Made by a program: the position numbers and the translations under genes. Below the pieces are notes generated by a model that was not told where the DNA came from, ran no database searches, and worked only from the letters and a program-made list of their open reading frames with translations. Shown piece after piece: positions 1 through 7,387 of a DNA stretch of 24,832 nucleotides (the stretch's first letter is position 1; the number at the start of each line of letters is the position of its first letter). The stretch covers positions 1 to 24,832 of the forward strand of contig JAMPGN010000036.1 of assembly GCA_023663915.1 (NCBI GenBank), given 5' to 3'. The stretch is from Eubacterium sp. GTDB taxonomy: Bacteria > Bacillota_A > Clostridia > Lachnospirales > Lachnospiraceae.

Positions 1-2
1 TT

Positions 3-143
3 GAAAATGCAGACCAGATCCTAGTCATTGACGGCGGTACAGTGGCACAGAGGGGGACACATAAGCAGCTTTTAGGGCAGGAAGGCACTTACCGGGAGTT
101 TGTTAGAATCCGTGAAGAGGCAGAGGGCTGGCAGATACATTAA
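3..143 (+). CDS. ABC exporter ATP-binding/permease protein, C-terminal fragment
   Basis: This is the last 46 codons of a gene that begins before the window. The translation starts ENADQILVIDGG and continues through GTVAQRGTHKQLL to a TAA at 141-143. That is the standard tail of an ABC-type exporter nucleotide-binding domain after the H-loop: a D-loop-proximal strand (ILVIDGG), the 'G-THxQLL' helix and a short basic/acidic C-terminus. Fused membrane plus ATPase exporters usually end this way, about 45 residues after the switch histidine. The substrate cannot be inferred because the membrane domain and the Walker motifs lie outside the window. Confidence 0.85.
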   Translation, partial: ENADQILVIDGGTVAQRGTHKQLLGQEGTYREFVRIREEAEGWQIH

Positions 144-152
144 AAAGTATAT

Positions 153-178
153 CATAGAATCGAAGGAATGATTCTATG
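153..178. repeat. 9-bp perfect inverted repeat downstream of the ABC gene
   Basis: CATAGAATC (153-161) and GATTCTATG (170-178) are perfect reverse complements around an 8-nt spacer, ten bases after the ABC stop codon. No T-run follows, so it is at best a weak or Rho-type terminator. It could equally be a protein-binding site. A second, weaker pair (AAAATGC near 182 and GCATTTT near 208) lies just downstream, so the gap between the ABC gene and the DUF3793 gene is full of dyad symmetry. Confidence 0.45.
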
Positions 179-227
179 GTTAAAATGCTATTGTGGAGAT
201 GTCGGAAGGCATTTTTCTTTGCAATGC

Positions 228-247
228 AAGTTAGTATAAACTAACTT
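228..247. promoter_or_regulatory. Palindromic GTTAG-N6-CTAAC box (arms AAGTTAGT/ACTAACTT)
   Basis: An 8-bp perfect inverted repeat with a 4-nt spacer sits 20 bases upstream of the DUF3793 reading frame. The core GTTAG-N6-CTAAC (230-245) recurs twice with identical spacing at 11533-11548 and 11578-11593, upstream of an ABC transporter operon. Dyads of TTAG/CTAA half-sites are typical of DtxR/MntR-family metal repressors, and DUF3793 genes are, as I recall, often found near ferrous iron uptake genes. A metal-responsive operator is therefore an inference, not shown by the sequence. Confidence 0.55.
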
Positions 248-266
248 AAAACAGACACTGGCAGGG

Positions 267-863
267 ATGAAAACCGGGAATCTGTTTTCCTGCCCGTTTG
301 CGGATGAGGACGGAATGAGGGGCGGTGTGCGGCATTGGAATCAGATGCTGGTGGGGAAAGGGCTGCGGGTGCTTCCGCTTAGATTCAGGGATAACCGTGC
401 GCTGGTGCATGTCTGCCGCGTCGGGGACCTTTCACGTGACTTGAAAGACGATGCCGTCTGCAGGCTGCTGAAAGAGAGAGGCTATGAAACGGAAGTGCCG
501 GAACGCTGCATTGTCCAGCTTATCCGGAAGCCGGAGGGTGACAGCGGATTCCCGCATGAAATCAGGCTGTTCCCGGGCCACCCGCCGGAAGATGTGAGCG
601 GCTTTATCGAGAACAGGGCACAGGGATGCAAGCTCGTCGGGTATTGGAAGGTTTATGTCAATGAAGAAAAAGCACAGATAATTTTTACAAAATATAAAAA
701 ATGCAGGGAATGGATGCGCAATTGGGAGGAAACCTGTACCTCCGCAGGCGCGGCGCCATGCTTGTGTGCGACAGCCCCATGTTGTGGCTGTTCCTATATT
801 TATTGTAGAAGCAGCTTTCAATTAGAAGTACGCATTTCTTACTCATACTCCGCAATATCATAA
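267..863 (+). CDS. DUF3793 family protein, damaged at both ends (probable decaying gene)
   Basis: The body of the protein matches my memory of DUF3793, a small cysteine-containing Clostridia family of unknown function: KTGNLFSCPF near the start, a central RALVHVCR strand, FPHEIRLFPGHPPEDVSGFIENR, then CKLVGYWKVYVNEE and a YKKC motif. Family members usually start about 20 residues earlier with a segment ending in 'PTLAG-K'. Here the codons for TLAG are present in frame upstream of 267, but a TAA at 237-239 cuts off the rest. At the other end the usual hydrophobic 'L-LTV' tail is replaced by a Cys/Ala-rich stretch (about residues 152-198) that looks out of frame and runs 25 bases into the convergent aroF. 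A GTTAG box lies just upstream. I read it as a recently decayed gene, although translation from 267 cannot be excluded. Confidence 0.7.
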   Translation: MKTGNLFSCPFADEDGMRGGVRHWNQMLVGKGLRVLPLRFRDNRALVHVCRVGDLSRDLKDDAVCRLLKERGYETEVPERCIVQLIRKPEGDSGFPHEIRLFPGHPPEDVSGFIENRAQGCKLVGYWKVYVNEEKAQIIFTKYKKCREWMRNWEETCTSAGAAPCLCATAPCCGCSYIYCRSSFQLEVRISYSYSAIS

Positions 864-1867
864 ATCAAGTTCTCCGAAGCTTCCCATCCAAGGCAGGGGT
901 CAGTGATCGACTTACCATAAATCCCTTCGCCGATCTTCTGGCTGCCTTCCACGATATAGCTCTCCACCATAACGCCCTTGACCATCCGATGAATATCACT
1001 GTTCAGCTTCCGGCTGTGCATGACTTCCTTGACGATACGGATCTGCTGCTCGAACTGTTTGTTGGAATTGCTGTGATTGGCGTCGATGATGCATGTCGGG
1101 TTCACAATATCAAATTCCTGATACAGCGAATAGAGCATGTCGAGGTCCTCATAATGATAGTTGGGCAGGCTTCTCCCGTGTTTGTTGACAGAACCGCGCA
1201 GAACGGCGTGTGCCAGGGGATTGCCGTCGGTGCTTACCTCACACCCTCTGTAGATAAACTCATGGGGGCGCTGCGCCGCGTAGATGGAGTTTAGCATGAC
1301 GGAGAGAGTGCCGCTGGTCGGATTCTTCATGCCCGTGGCGACATCAAAACCGCTGGCGGTCATGCGGTGCTGCTGGTCCTCCACGGAACGCGCGCCGATG
1401 GCGACGTAAGACAGGATATCTTCTACATAGCCCCAGTTGTCGGGATAGAGCATTTCGTCCGCCGCCGTCAGATTAGACTCTTCGATGGCACGTATATGCA
1501 TCTTGCGCATGGCGATCAGCCCGCTTGTGAAATCGGGCTTTTTCTCCGGGTCGGGCTGGCTGACGATGCCTTTATAACCTTCGCCCGTGGTGCGCGGTTT
1601 GTTGGTGTAAATTCTGGGGATCAAGATCAGCTTGTCCTTTACCTTCTCGTTGATGCGGGCGAGTCGGTTTACATAATCACAAACAGCATCTTCATTGTCC
1701 GCAGAACAGGGACCGATGATCACGAGGAATTTATTGCTTTTACCGGTAATGACATCGCTGATCTCGGCATCGCGCTTCTTTTTCAATTCAATCAGATGTT
1801 CCGGCATGGGATACTGTTTGCGGATATCTTCGGGTGTGGGTAATTCGGCTACGTTTTGAAAAGACAT
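839..1867 (-). CDS. aroF: 3-deoxy-7-phosphoheptulonate (DAHP) synthase, type I
   Basis: The enzyme condenses phosphoenolpyruvate and erythrose 4-phosphate in the first step of aromatic amino acid synthesis. The 342-residue product has the AroF/G/H hallmarks: GPCSADN (about 52-58, with the metal-binding Cys54), RIYTNKPRTTGEGYKG (85-100), the KNPTSG active-site loop, and the late DANHSNSNK segment with a metal-ligand His. I chose the ATG at 1867 because AAGGAG lies correctly upstream and the extra 16 codons of the longer frame have no family resemblance. The length matches E. coli AroG (350 aa). The product seems complete, and no leader peptide or T-box is evident in the short upstream region. 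Which aromatic amino acid gives feedback cannot be told, so the symbol is generic. The gene is monocistronic, convergent with the DUF3793 gene and transcribed from its own promoter at 1918-1946. Confidence 0.93.
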   Translation of the reverse strand: MSFQNVAELPTPEDIRKQYPMPEHLIELKKKRDAEISDVITGKSNKFLVIIGPCSADNEDAVCDYVNRLARINEKVKDKLILIPRIYTNKPRTTGEGYKGIVSQPDPEKKPDFTSGLIAMRKMHIRAIEESNLTAADEMLYPDNWGYVEDILSYVAIGARSVEDQQHRMTASGFDVATGMKNPTSGTLSVMLNSIYAAQRPHEFIYRGCEVSTDGNPLAHAVLRGSVNKHGRSLPNYHYEDLDMLYSLYQEFDIVNPTCIIDANHSNSNKQFEQQIRIVKEVMHSRKLNSDIHRMVKGVMVESYIVEGSQKIGEGIYGKSITDPCLGWEASENLIYDIAEYE

Positions 1868-1917
1868 TTTTCGATTCTCCTTGGTTGTTCTTTGATTTCT
1901 CTGGCAAAAACACATAC

Positions 1918-1946
1918 ATTATAGTATATTAATTTCAGAATCGCAA
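1918..1946 (-). promoter_or_regulatory. Sigma-A-type promoter for aroF
   Basis: Read on the minus strand, TTGCGA (1941-1946) is followed after exactly 17 bases by a consensus TATAAT (1918-1923). Transcription would start about 45 bases upstream of the aroF ATG. That leaves too short a leader for a T-box or a classical attenuator. Confidence 0.6.
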
Positions 1947-2010
1947 GTGTTAAGTCGCAATGCGGTTGCTCAGGGCAGAACGGGCATGAATGGTAATGCG
2001 GCGAAGCAAA

Positions 2011-3423
2011 TTATTGATGAGCCTTATGTGAAATATGCAGCGCGGACACCGTGCACAGGAGCGTCTGCAGCATCTGGCTTGCCAGGGTGCCCCACAGATA
2101 GCCTTTGATTCCATAAACCGGAATCGCGAGAAAGACAAATAGCAGGCGCAGCAGCAGGCTGACCACGCTGAACAGGAAGGTCTGGGCGGTCTTGCCGAGT
2201 CCGTTTAAGATACTGTTTAGCGTACTTGCAACATACATGAAAGGGCAGATAAAGCTGAGTGTCAGAATGAAGCTGCCGGCGAGTTCCGAGTGGTACAGCA
2301 GGCGGCCTGCGGTGCGTCCGAGGAGAAGAAACATTGCGGTGCACCCGAAACCGAGCAGAAGGCAGTAGCGGATGGAGGTCATGATTGCTCGTCTGACCGC
2401 ATTTTTGTTGCCGCTTGCATCCGCTTCGGAGACGATAGGAAGCAGCAGCACAGAGATAGAATTGGTGATCGCGGAAGGGAACAGGATGAGCGGCAGGCTC
2501 ATTCCCGTCAGTACACCGTAAACGCCAAGTGCGTCCGCATTGCTCAATCCGTAGGCCATCAGCCGGTTGGGGATATAGATCGCCTCGATGCTCTGCAGCA
2601 GGTTGATGATGAGCCGGTTGGCGGACAGGGGCACGGCAAGCTGTAACAGTTGTCCCATGATGCGCCGGTAAGCGGCAAATACCGTGCCGGAAACAGAGGG
2701 CAGGCGATGCGTGGAATGGGAGCCGTGGGCGAAGGATTCCGGATTTACCGTCTGATGGCTGCAGGGCGGAAAGACGCGGTGCGCCCGTGACAGGATCGCG
2801 ATGACGGAAACGATCATAGACGCGCTTTCGCCGATTACCAGCCCTACAACAGCGAAACTGATCGTCGGCTGCATGTCATGCTGTCTGCAGATATAGTAGA
2901 TCAGATAGACAGAACCCACGCGGCAGATCTGTTCCGCCAACTGCGAGATGGCGGGAATCGCCGTTTTGCGGATGCCGTAGAAATATCCGTTGATACAGGA
3001 ATGCACGGTCGCCATGGGAATGGAGAGCGCGATGATGCGGAGGAGCGGCGCGGTCCTTGATTCCAATAAAAGGTCGGCGGCGATCCAGTCCGCATACAGA
3101 TAGATATACAGGGCACAGGCGATCGATAGTGCCATTGCCAGGAGAAAGCCCGCCCACAGCGTGCGAAACGACGTTTTATAATCGTGTGTGCTCGTTTCGC
3201 TGGCGACATATTTTGAGATCGCGGTCTGGATGCCGGAGGCAGTTAAGGCAAAAGAAAGCGCCAGCACAGGGGAGATCAACTGATAGATTCCCATGCCTTC
3301 CGCACCGAATACATTGGATAAGAAAATACGATAGAAAAAGCCGATAAAACGGCTGAGAAGCCCTGTCAATGTGAGAATGACAGTCCCGGTTACTAACGGG
3401 TTTTTCCATTTTTGCAATTTCAT
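2011..3423 (-). CDS. SpoVB/MurJ-like oligosaccharide-lipid flippase (MOP superfamily)
   Basis: This 470-residue polytopic membrane protein begins with a basic N-terminus and a MOP-superfamily first repeat ([34 protein letters not shown] is recognisable in parts such as [13 protein letters not shown]). The GxEGMGIYQ motif is typical of the SpoVB/polysaccharide-transport branch, which moves lipid-linked wall or polysaccharide precursors across the membrane. A hydrophilic loop of about 35 residues (around 210-245) separates the two helical bundles, and about 12-14 membrane spans can be counted. B. subtilis SpoVB is slightly longer (about 518 aa). The gene is leftward and divergent from mnmA, and the 143-bp gap before aroF contains the aroF promoter. 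The family assignment is firm. Whether it acts in sporulation, the cell wall or capsule is not visible. Confidence 0.85.
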   Translation of the reverse strand: MKLQKWKNPLVTGTVILTLTGLLSRFIGFFYRIFLSNVFGAEGMGIYQLISPVLALSFALTASGIQTAISKYVASETSTHDYKTSFRTLWAGFLLAMALSIACALYIYLYADWIAADLLLESRTAPLLRIIALSIPMATVHSCINGYFYGIRKTAIPAISQLAEQICRVGSVYLIYYICRQHDMQPTISFAVVGLVIGESASMIVSVIAILSRAHRVFPPCSHQTVNPESFAHGSHSTHRLPSVSGTVFAAYRRIMGQLLQLAVPLSANRLIINLLQSIEAIYIPNRLMAYGLSNADALGVYGVLTGMSLPLILFPSAITNSISVLLLPIVSEADASGNKNAVRRAIMTSIRYCLLLGFGCTAMFLLLGRTAGRLLYHSELAGSFILTLSFICPFMYVASTLNSILNGLGKTAQTFLFSVVSLLLRLLFVFLAIPVYGIKGYLWGTLASQMLQTLLCTVSALHISHKAHQ

Positions 3424-3454
3424 AAAACACCATTTTATGTTAGATATGGTTTAA

Positions 3455-3468
3455 GTTTATGCATAAAC
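3455..3468. promoter_or_regulatory. 14-bp perfect palindrome GTTTATGCATAAAC
   Basis: GTTTATGCATAAAC is its own reverse complement and lies in the short divergent gap between the flippase start (3423) and the mnmA start (3547). It could be an operator shared by the two promoters. No clear -10/-35 pair could be assigned to either gene, so this remains a suggestive symmetry only. Confidence 0.35.
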
Positions 3469-3546
3469 GGGACAGAGAAGAACAGAAATGCAGTTAAGGA
3501 TAAAGAAATGGTATATATTGCGTGTATGCACATTGGAAAGGATAGC

Positions 3547-4641
3547 ATGATGGCAAAGAAGAAAGTCGTGGTAGGCATGTCCGGCGGAGTCGATTCGTCC
3601 GTAGCTGCCTATCTTTTGAAAAAGCAGGGATATGATGTGATCGGCGCGACCATGCAGATCTGGCAGGACGAGGATCGGGATATTCAGGAAGAAAACGGCG
3701 GCTGCTGTGGTCTGAGCGCGGTGGACGACGCGAGACGGGTGGCTCAGACGTTGGATATCCCGTATTATGTGATGAATTTTAAAGAAGAGTTCAAATGCAA
3801 AGTCATGGATTATTTTGTGGAAGAATATCTGATCGGCAGGACGCCGAATCCCTGCATCGCATGCAACCGCTATGTGAAATGGGAGTCCATGTTAAGGCGG
3901 AGTCTGGAGATCGGTGCGGACTATATTGCGACGGGGCATTATGCGCGGATTGCCAGAATGCCGAATGGCAGATATGCGGTCAGAAATTCCGTGACGGCTA
4001 AGAAAGACCAGACTTATGCGTTGTACAATCTGACACAGGAGCAGCTTGCGCACACGCTCATGCCGGTGGGGGAGTTTAAGAAGGAAGAAATCCGAGAAAT
4101 CGCGGGCAGACTGGCGCTTCCGGTCGCCCACAAGCCCGACAGCCAGGAAATTTGTTTTATACCGGATCACGATTATGCCGCCTATATTGAGCGGGCAGCA
4201 GGGGAGAGAGTTCCGAAAGCAGGCAATTTCGTGACGAAGGAAGGTGAGGTGCTGGGGCGGCATCTCGGCATTACGCACTATACGGTCGGACAGCGCAAGG
4301 GGCTGAATCTTGCCATGGGGCACCCCGTATTCGTGACGCAGATCAGACCGGAGACAGATGAGGTGGTGATCGGCGAGGCGGAAGACGTGTTCGGGGATAC
4401 ACTGTACTGTGACCACATCAATTATATGGGAATGGAAGATCTGACACAGCCGAGGGAAGCGCTGGCAAAGATACGTTATGCCCACGCGGGAGAGCGGTGC
4501 GTCATTGAGCGAGTGTCGGACGATGTTGTCAAATGCACGTTCCATGATCCGGTGCGCGCCATCACGCCGGGACAGGCGGTTGTTTTCTATGAGGACGGTT
4601 ATGTGCTGGGCGGGGGGAGCATTATTGGAACAGAAATATAG
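3547..4641 (+). CDS. mnmA: tRNA-specific 2-thiouridylase MnmA
   Basis: MnmA activates U34 of Lys, Glu and Gln tRNAs with ATP and transfers sulfur to make 2-thiouridine. The 364-residue product has the PP-loop GMSGGVDSS (10-18), the catalytic cysteine in NPCIACN (Cys103) and the second persulfide cysteine in SQEICFIP (Cys203), followed by the [10 protein letters not shown] substrate loop and the C-terminal beta-barrel domain. All expected residues are present. The start is one of two adjacent ATGs (3547 or 3550) behind GGAAAGG. A longer frame from 3412 adds 45 residues with no family similarity and is rejected. In many Firmicutes mnmA follows a cysteine desulfurase gene. Here it stands alone between the flippase and the AT-rich PIN operon, with no convincing terminator before the convergent PIN gene. 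Confidence 0.96.
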   Translation: MMAKKKVVVGMSGGVDSSVAAYLLKKQGYDVIGATMQIWQDEDRDIQEENGGCCGLSAVDDARRVAQTLDIPYYVMNFKEEFKCKVMDYFVEEYLIGRTPNPCIACNRYVKWESMLRRSLEIGADYIATGHYARIARMPNGRYAVRNSVTAKKDQTYALYNLTQEQLAHTLMPVGEFKKEEIREIAGRLALPVAHKPDSQEICFIPDHDYAAYIERAAGERVPKAGNFVTKEGEVLGRHLGITHYTVGQRKGLNLAMGHPVFVTQIRPETDEVVIGEAEDVFGDTLYCDHINYMGMEDLTQPREALAKIRYAHAGERCVIERVSDDVVKCTFHDPVRAITPGQAVVFYEDGYVLGGGSIIGTEI

Positions 4642-4699
4642 TGTGGGCAGGGCATATAAGAAAGTTTTATAGCCGGGGAGTCCTTGGAAGGGTGCATTT

Positions 4700-5248
4700 T
4701 TAATGAAACATTAATAATGCTCTATTATTTGTCACTATTTTAATGTTCGATGAATAATTTCCAAAATCTTTATCGTCTGTTATAAGAATTGCATTATTTA
4801 ATCGGGCAATTTCAGCGACAAGAGAATCATTAAAATCATATGAGAATCCATATTGATACAGGACATCGCTATGCATTTGGCTAAATCCATCATCAATGCA
4901 TGTGGAAACAGGGAGAATATCGGCTTTTATTATTTCGAGAATTGCCTGCATGGATTCTTTATAATCACAAGTTTCTCTATAATCTGACTTAAAATCCAAG
5001 CTGGAATCTTTGTCTTCAGCCCATAGGCTAAATTGAAAACGAATACAACGGTTTACAAATTCAGAGATCTGTATGGAACTTACAATAATTTCTGCATTTA
5101 TTTTGATAATGGATTGATATAATTTTTCATAAGGAACTGTATTTTTCCCGGACAAAGTTGGATATAAAAGTTTTATAAGCACGTTTGTATCAAAAATAAA
5201 TTTTTGCTGTTTATTTGGTTTGAAAATTTGTATATCTGTCGTGCTCAT
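4700..5248 (-). CDS. PIN-domain ribonuclease-like protein
   Basis: The 182-residue protein has PIN-domain landmarks in order: a first strand ending FIFDTNVL with Asp20, a conserved Glu63 in QISEF, Asp141 in NDSLVAEIA, and Asp158/Asp159 in ILITDDKDF. These acidic residues form the Mg2+/Mn2+ site of PIN ribonucleases, so it should be catalytically competent. It is longer than a VapC toxin (about 130-140 aa) because of an N-terminal tail and an insert around residues 75-100. It overlaps the STAS-like gene by 4 bases (ATGA), so the two are translationally coupled. The partner is therefore not a VapB/Phd-type DNA-binding antitoxin but a STAS-like protein plus a GHKL ATPase. The RNA target is unknown. 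Its base composition is clearly AT-richer than mnmA. Confidence 0.85.
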   Translation of the reverse strand: MSTTDIQIFKPNKQQKFIFDTNVLIKLLYPTLSGKNTVPYEKLYQSIIKINAEIIVSSIQISEFVNRCIRFQFSLWAEDKDSSLDFKSDYRETCDYKESMQAILEIIKADILPVSTCIDDGFSQMHSDVLYQYGFSYDFNDSLVAEIARLNNAILITDDKDFGNYSSNIKIVTNNRALLMFH

Positions 5249-5595
5249 GAATTGAATACTTCCTTAATTGTGGAATTAAATTTCTCTTTGTTAGAATAAT
5301 ATTTCTTTGCATTTGCAATAACAATGTTTAAAGTAGAATTTTTCTCTTTTGGGAAATTTCTTATTTTTACAAATTCTGAGATTTGTTCACTTGTAAACTT
5401 TCCATATAGTTGTCCGATTGCATTATTCAAGAATGGAGAAATCATACTTTCTATTTGTTCAAAGTCGAGAATTATAGGAATATTTTGATTGATTGCCTGT
5501 GTAATCTCATTATATATGAGGTTACCATCTTCTTGCGTGAGGGCTGATGGATTTCCAATTTTTTCTGCAACATTAAGATAAATTTCATGGTTCAT
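5245..5595 (-). CDS. STAS-like domain protein (DUF4325-type)
   Basis: This small 116-residue protein has a central strand IPIILDFEQIESMISPFLNNAIGQLY (key residues LDF at 43-45, then SPFLNNAIG at 53-61), followed by a short helix and a basic C-terminus. The 'LDF-(x)n-sFln-aig-ly' arrangement is that of the STAS-like domain DUF4325, distantly related to the SpoIIAA fold. Such proteins are commonly encoded beside GHKL ATP-binding proteins, as here, 14 bases downstream of one. AGGAGGTG precedes the ATG. By analogy with SpoIIAA/SpoIIAB it may be the partner that the ATPase binds or phosphorylates. I see a Ser53 at the end of the central strand that could be the target, but this is inference. Its stop overlaps the PIN start. 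Confidence 0.7.
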   Translation of the reverse strand: MNHEIYLNVAEKIGNPSALTQEDGNLIYNEITQAINQNIPIILDFEQIESMISPFLNNAIGQLYGKFTSEQISEFVKIRNFPKEKNSTLNIVIANAKKYYSNKEKFNSTIKEVFNS

Positions 5596-5609
5596 TATTA
5601 TAACACCTC

Positions 5610-6584
5610 CTAAAAAACAATATCAGAGAACTCTGAATTCATGTGGTACATAGAATCATCTAATAAGTTAAAGGCAACGGTTACTATTGTACCCGGAAAA
5701 GAATAGTCCATATACATATGGCGATTATTAATGCCATTTTGTTCATAAGTTTCATTGCCTGAAACTATGTACATCTTCCCATTATTCAACTCTATAAAAT
5801 CACGGAGAAGAGATAATCCCAATCCGCCGGGAGTATCAACCTGTCGGGTGGTATTACCAGGAGCGATAGCCCATTCAAGTGGTTTGTCGGGAAGCTCAAT
5901 ATTGATATTATTACAATATGTATTTACATTATAAGGTATTGTTTCACCGGAATCAACAATAGTAAAATACAGCAATGAACTTTTTGGAAAATATTGACCG
6001 CAGGTATATACTTTATTACTGTGAGTGTGCTCTTTGACATTGTTAAATATTTCTAATATATTATCTATAATTTTACTTTTGACAAGTTCGGACATTTTAG
6101 GAATATCTTGACGTTCAAAAATACGTAATATGATATATTTCTCAAATTCATTTATTTCATTAATATGAAAAATAGTATATGGTATAGTAGTATTATATGT
6201 ATCGGGAAGTTTATTAAATCCTAAATGCATATTAAATCCGTTTTTCTGTATGGTTTTTTGGATATTTTTGTTTAAATATGAAAAATAAATAGTGGTATGG
6301 GGATGTTTAGTCCTGTATGTATCCAAAATGCATCCTAAGATTGCAAATTGATTTGAAGCAATAAAGTCAACTTTAGAAAAGTCTAAATGTACTTCTTTAG
6401 ATTGCATATGTATGAGCTGAGTATAAAGCTCACTAAGTCTTGTATGCGAATTATAACTGGTGTCTATATTGTTAGAAATTTCTAATGTTTGTTTATTGAG
6501 ATGTTTTTTCTCTGGTGTGATTGGTTTAGGTAGTACTCTTTCGGATAGTGCCTGTAATTGTTCTTCAAATTCTTTTTCATTCAT
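5610..6584 (-). CDS. GHKL ATPase with N-terminal STAS-like segment (anti-sigma-kinase-like)
   Basis: The 324-residue protein has two parts. Residues 64-125 (VHLDFSKVDFIASNQFAILG onward) resemble a STAS-like strand-helix unit. Residues 165-305 form a GHKL/HATPase_c domain: N-box with Glu178, Asn182 and the NNVKEHTHS segment, G1 DSG (211-213), G2 GGLGLSLL (253-260), and a final PGT strand (297-305). There is no transmembrane segment, sensor domain or phospho-acceptor His box, so it is not an ordinary sensor histidine kinase but closer to SpoIIAB/RsbW-type cytosolic switches. I chose the ATG at 6584 because AAGGAG lies 7 bases upstream. The longer frame adds 36 codons that overlap the promoter. 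It is the first gene of a three-gene leftward operon with the STAS-like and PIN genes. Confidence 0.8.
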   Translation of the reverse strand: MNEKEFEEQLQALSERVLPKPITPEKKHLNKQTLEISNNIDTSYNSHTRLSELYTQLIHMQSKEVHLDFSKVDFIASNQFAILGCILDTYRTKHPHTTIYFSYLNKNIQKTIQKNGFNMHLGFNKLPDTYNTTIPYTIFHINEINEFEKYIILRIFERQDIPKMSELVKSKIIDNILEIFNNVKEHTHSNKVYTCGQYFPKSSLLYFTIVDSGETIPYNVNTYCNNINIELPDKPLEWAIAPGNTTRQVDTPGGLGLSLLRDFIELNNGKMYIVSGNETYEQNGINNRHMYMDYSFPGTIVTVAFNLLDDSMYHMNSEFSDIVF

Positions 6585-6638
6585 CAGAGGTCTCCTTTGT
6601 ACAGTGTATCTTATGTAAAACTGTAAATCTATGTATTT

Positions 6639-6667
6639 ATAATAATGCAAAAACAGCGGTAATGCAA
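6639..6667 (-). promoter_or_regulatory. Promoter of the GHKL-STAS-PIN operon
   Basis: On the minus strand TTGCAT (6662-6667) precedes TATTAT (6639-6644) with a 17-base spacer, about 55 bases upstream of the chosen start. The hexamer region is part of a direct repeat (TGCATTA twice, 18-19 bases apart). A second motif, GTACAGTGTA at 6599-6608, recurs as GTACAGTATA at 6706-6715, flanking the promoter on both sides. Confidence 0.55.
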
Positions 6668-6726
6668 CGATACGGTCAGTATTTTTATTCAAAAAAGGAA
6701 TAAAAGTACAGTATACATTGGAAAAA

Positions 6727-6815
6727 TTAAGAAATCTTAAGAAATTCTACCAATTTCCTTCACGACATTTTCACAATGTTTGTGATAGGATAAGTACTTG
6801 TGAGCATATGCTTAC
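6727..6815. promoter_or_regulatory. Cluster of three palindromes in the divergent intergenic region
   Basis: Three dyads lie within 90 bases: TTAAGA-AA-TCTTAA (6727-6740), TCACAA-TGT-TTGTGA (6771-6785) and an AGCATATGCT core (6803-6812) within the imperfect 6800-6815 dyad. They sit between the GHKL operon and the 130-aa gene, whose Shine-Dalgarno starts at 6817. They look like operator sites for one or both transcription units. No convincing rightward -10/-35 pair was identified. Confidence 0.4.
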
Positions 6816-6830
6816 GAAGGAGGCAGCTCT

Positions 6831-7223
6831 TTGGTCTCTATGGAAAGAGAGGTTGTTATGGTAGAATCGAAACTGACAAAGGTAAAAGTGAATAATGAGA
6901 TCGCACTGTGCGAAGTCTATGATAGTATTACAAAAGACAGGATCAAGAAAGTTTTTTTCAGGGAGGACATTTCTTTTTTCATTCAATTTAAAAAGAAATT
7001 CGGCATGGCGGGATTTGCAGCGATGAATCTGGCTGGTTCGGATATCCAGGACAGATGCGAGACGCCGGAGCGTAAGGAAGGCATCTATGTGATCCGTGTG
7101 AATAAGAGTCAGGCGCAGCTTGCCAAAAACTGCATCAAGCGGGTCGTACCCGACTATCACGACCGGCTCTCTTTTTATGATGAACGACTCCCTTTTCGGC
7201 ATCTGATTGCCCAGATTGAGTAG
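6831..7223 (+). CDS. Hypothetical protein, 130 aa (TTG start)
   Basis: I do not recognise a family. The reading frame is supported by a strong AAGGAGG (6817-6823) seven bases before a TTG at 6831. The first in-frame ATG (6840) is too far from it, so TTG is the more likely start. The product is soluble, mildly basic and has no signal peptide or membrane span. It has a beta-rich first half (VKVNNEIALCEVYD, KVFFREDISFFIQF) and a C-terminal RVVPDYHDRLSFYDERLPF segment rich in aromatic and charged residues. Just downstream is a GGDEF remnant on the other strand, so the neighbourhood has been rearranged. Its function cannot be inferred. Confidence 0.6.
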   Translation: MVSMEREVVMVESKLTKVKVNNEIALCEVYDSITKDRIKKVFFREDISFFIQFKKKFGMAGFAAMNLAGSDIQDRCETPERKEGIYVIRVNKSQAQLAKNCIKRVVPDYHDRLSFYDERLPFRHLIAQIE

Positions 7224-7231
7224 AATAGTAT

Positions 7232-7387
7232 TTACCGTCCTGCTGACTTCATTTGTTTTTTGTTCTCATACATACGGTTATCTGCGAGCTGGTATATCTT
7301 GTCAATGTTGTAGTCCTTGGCGGAACAGGAAGCGTAACCGCACGCGATGGACATATTCAGCTCCGGTATTTCCAGATTTTTCTTATG
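7232..7387 (-). pseudogene. Remnant of a diguanylate cyclase (GGDEF) C-terminus
   Basis: Read leftwards, 51 in-frame codons end at a TAA (7232-7234) and encode NMSIACGYAS followed by YNIDKIYQLADNRMYENKK. This is the characteristic end of a GGDEF domain ('S-G-As-----d-----l---AD--mYe-Kk'). Immediately upstream in the same frame is a stop codon, and the GG[D/E]EF active-site loop, the substrate-binding region and any start are missing. The fragment therefore cannot make c-di-GMP. It is the 3' scar of a lost gene. Confidence 0.75.

Noticed and set aside
989..1843. Rightward reading frames opposite aroF
   Set aside because: They are antisense shadows of a well-conserved gene, with no ribosome binding site.
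1868..1960. T-box or Trp-type attenuator upstream of aroF
   Set aside because: The leader is only about 45 bases from the -10 and shows no specifier loop, T-box sequence or terminator.
3412..3546. Longer N-terminus for mnmA
   Set aside because: The extra 45 residues have no family similarity and a Shine-Dalgarno sits before the internal ATG at 3547.
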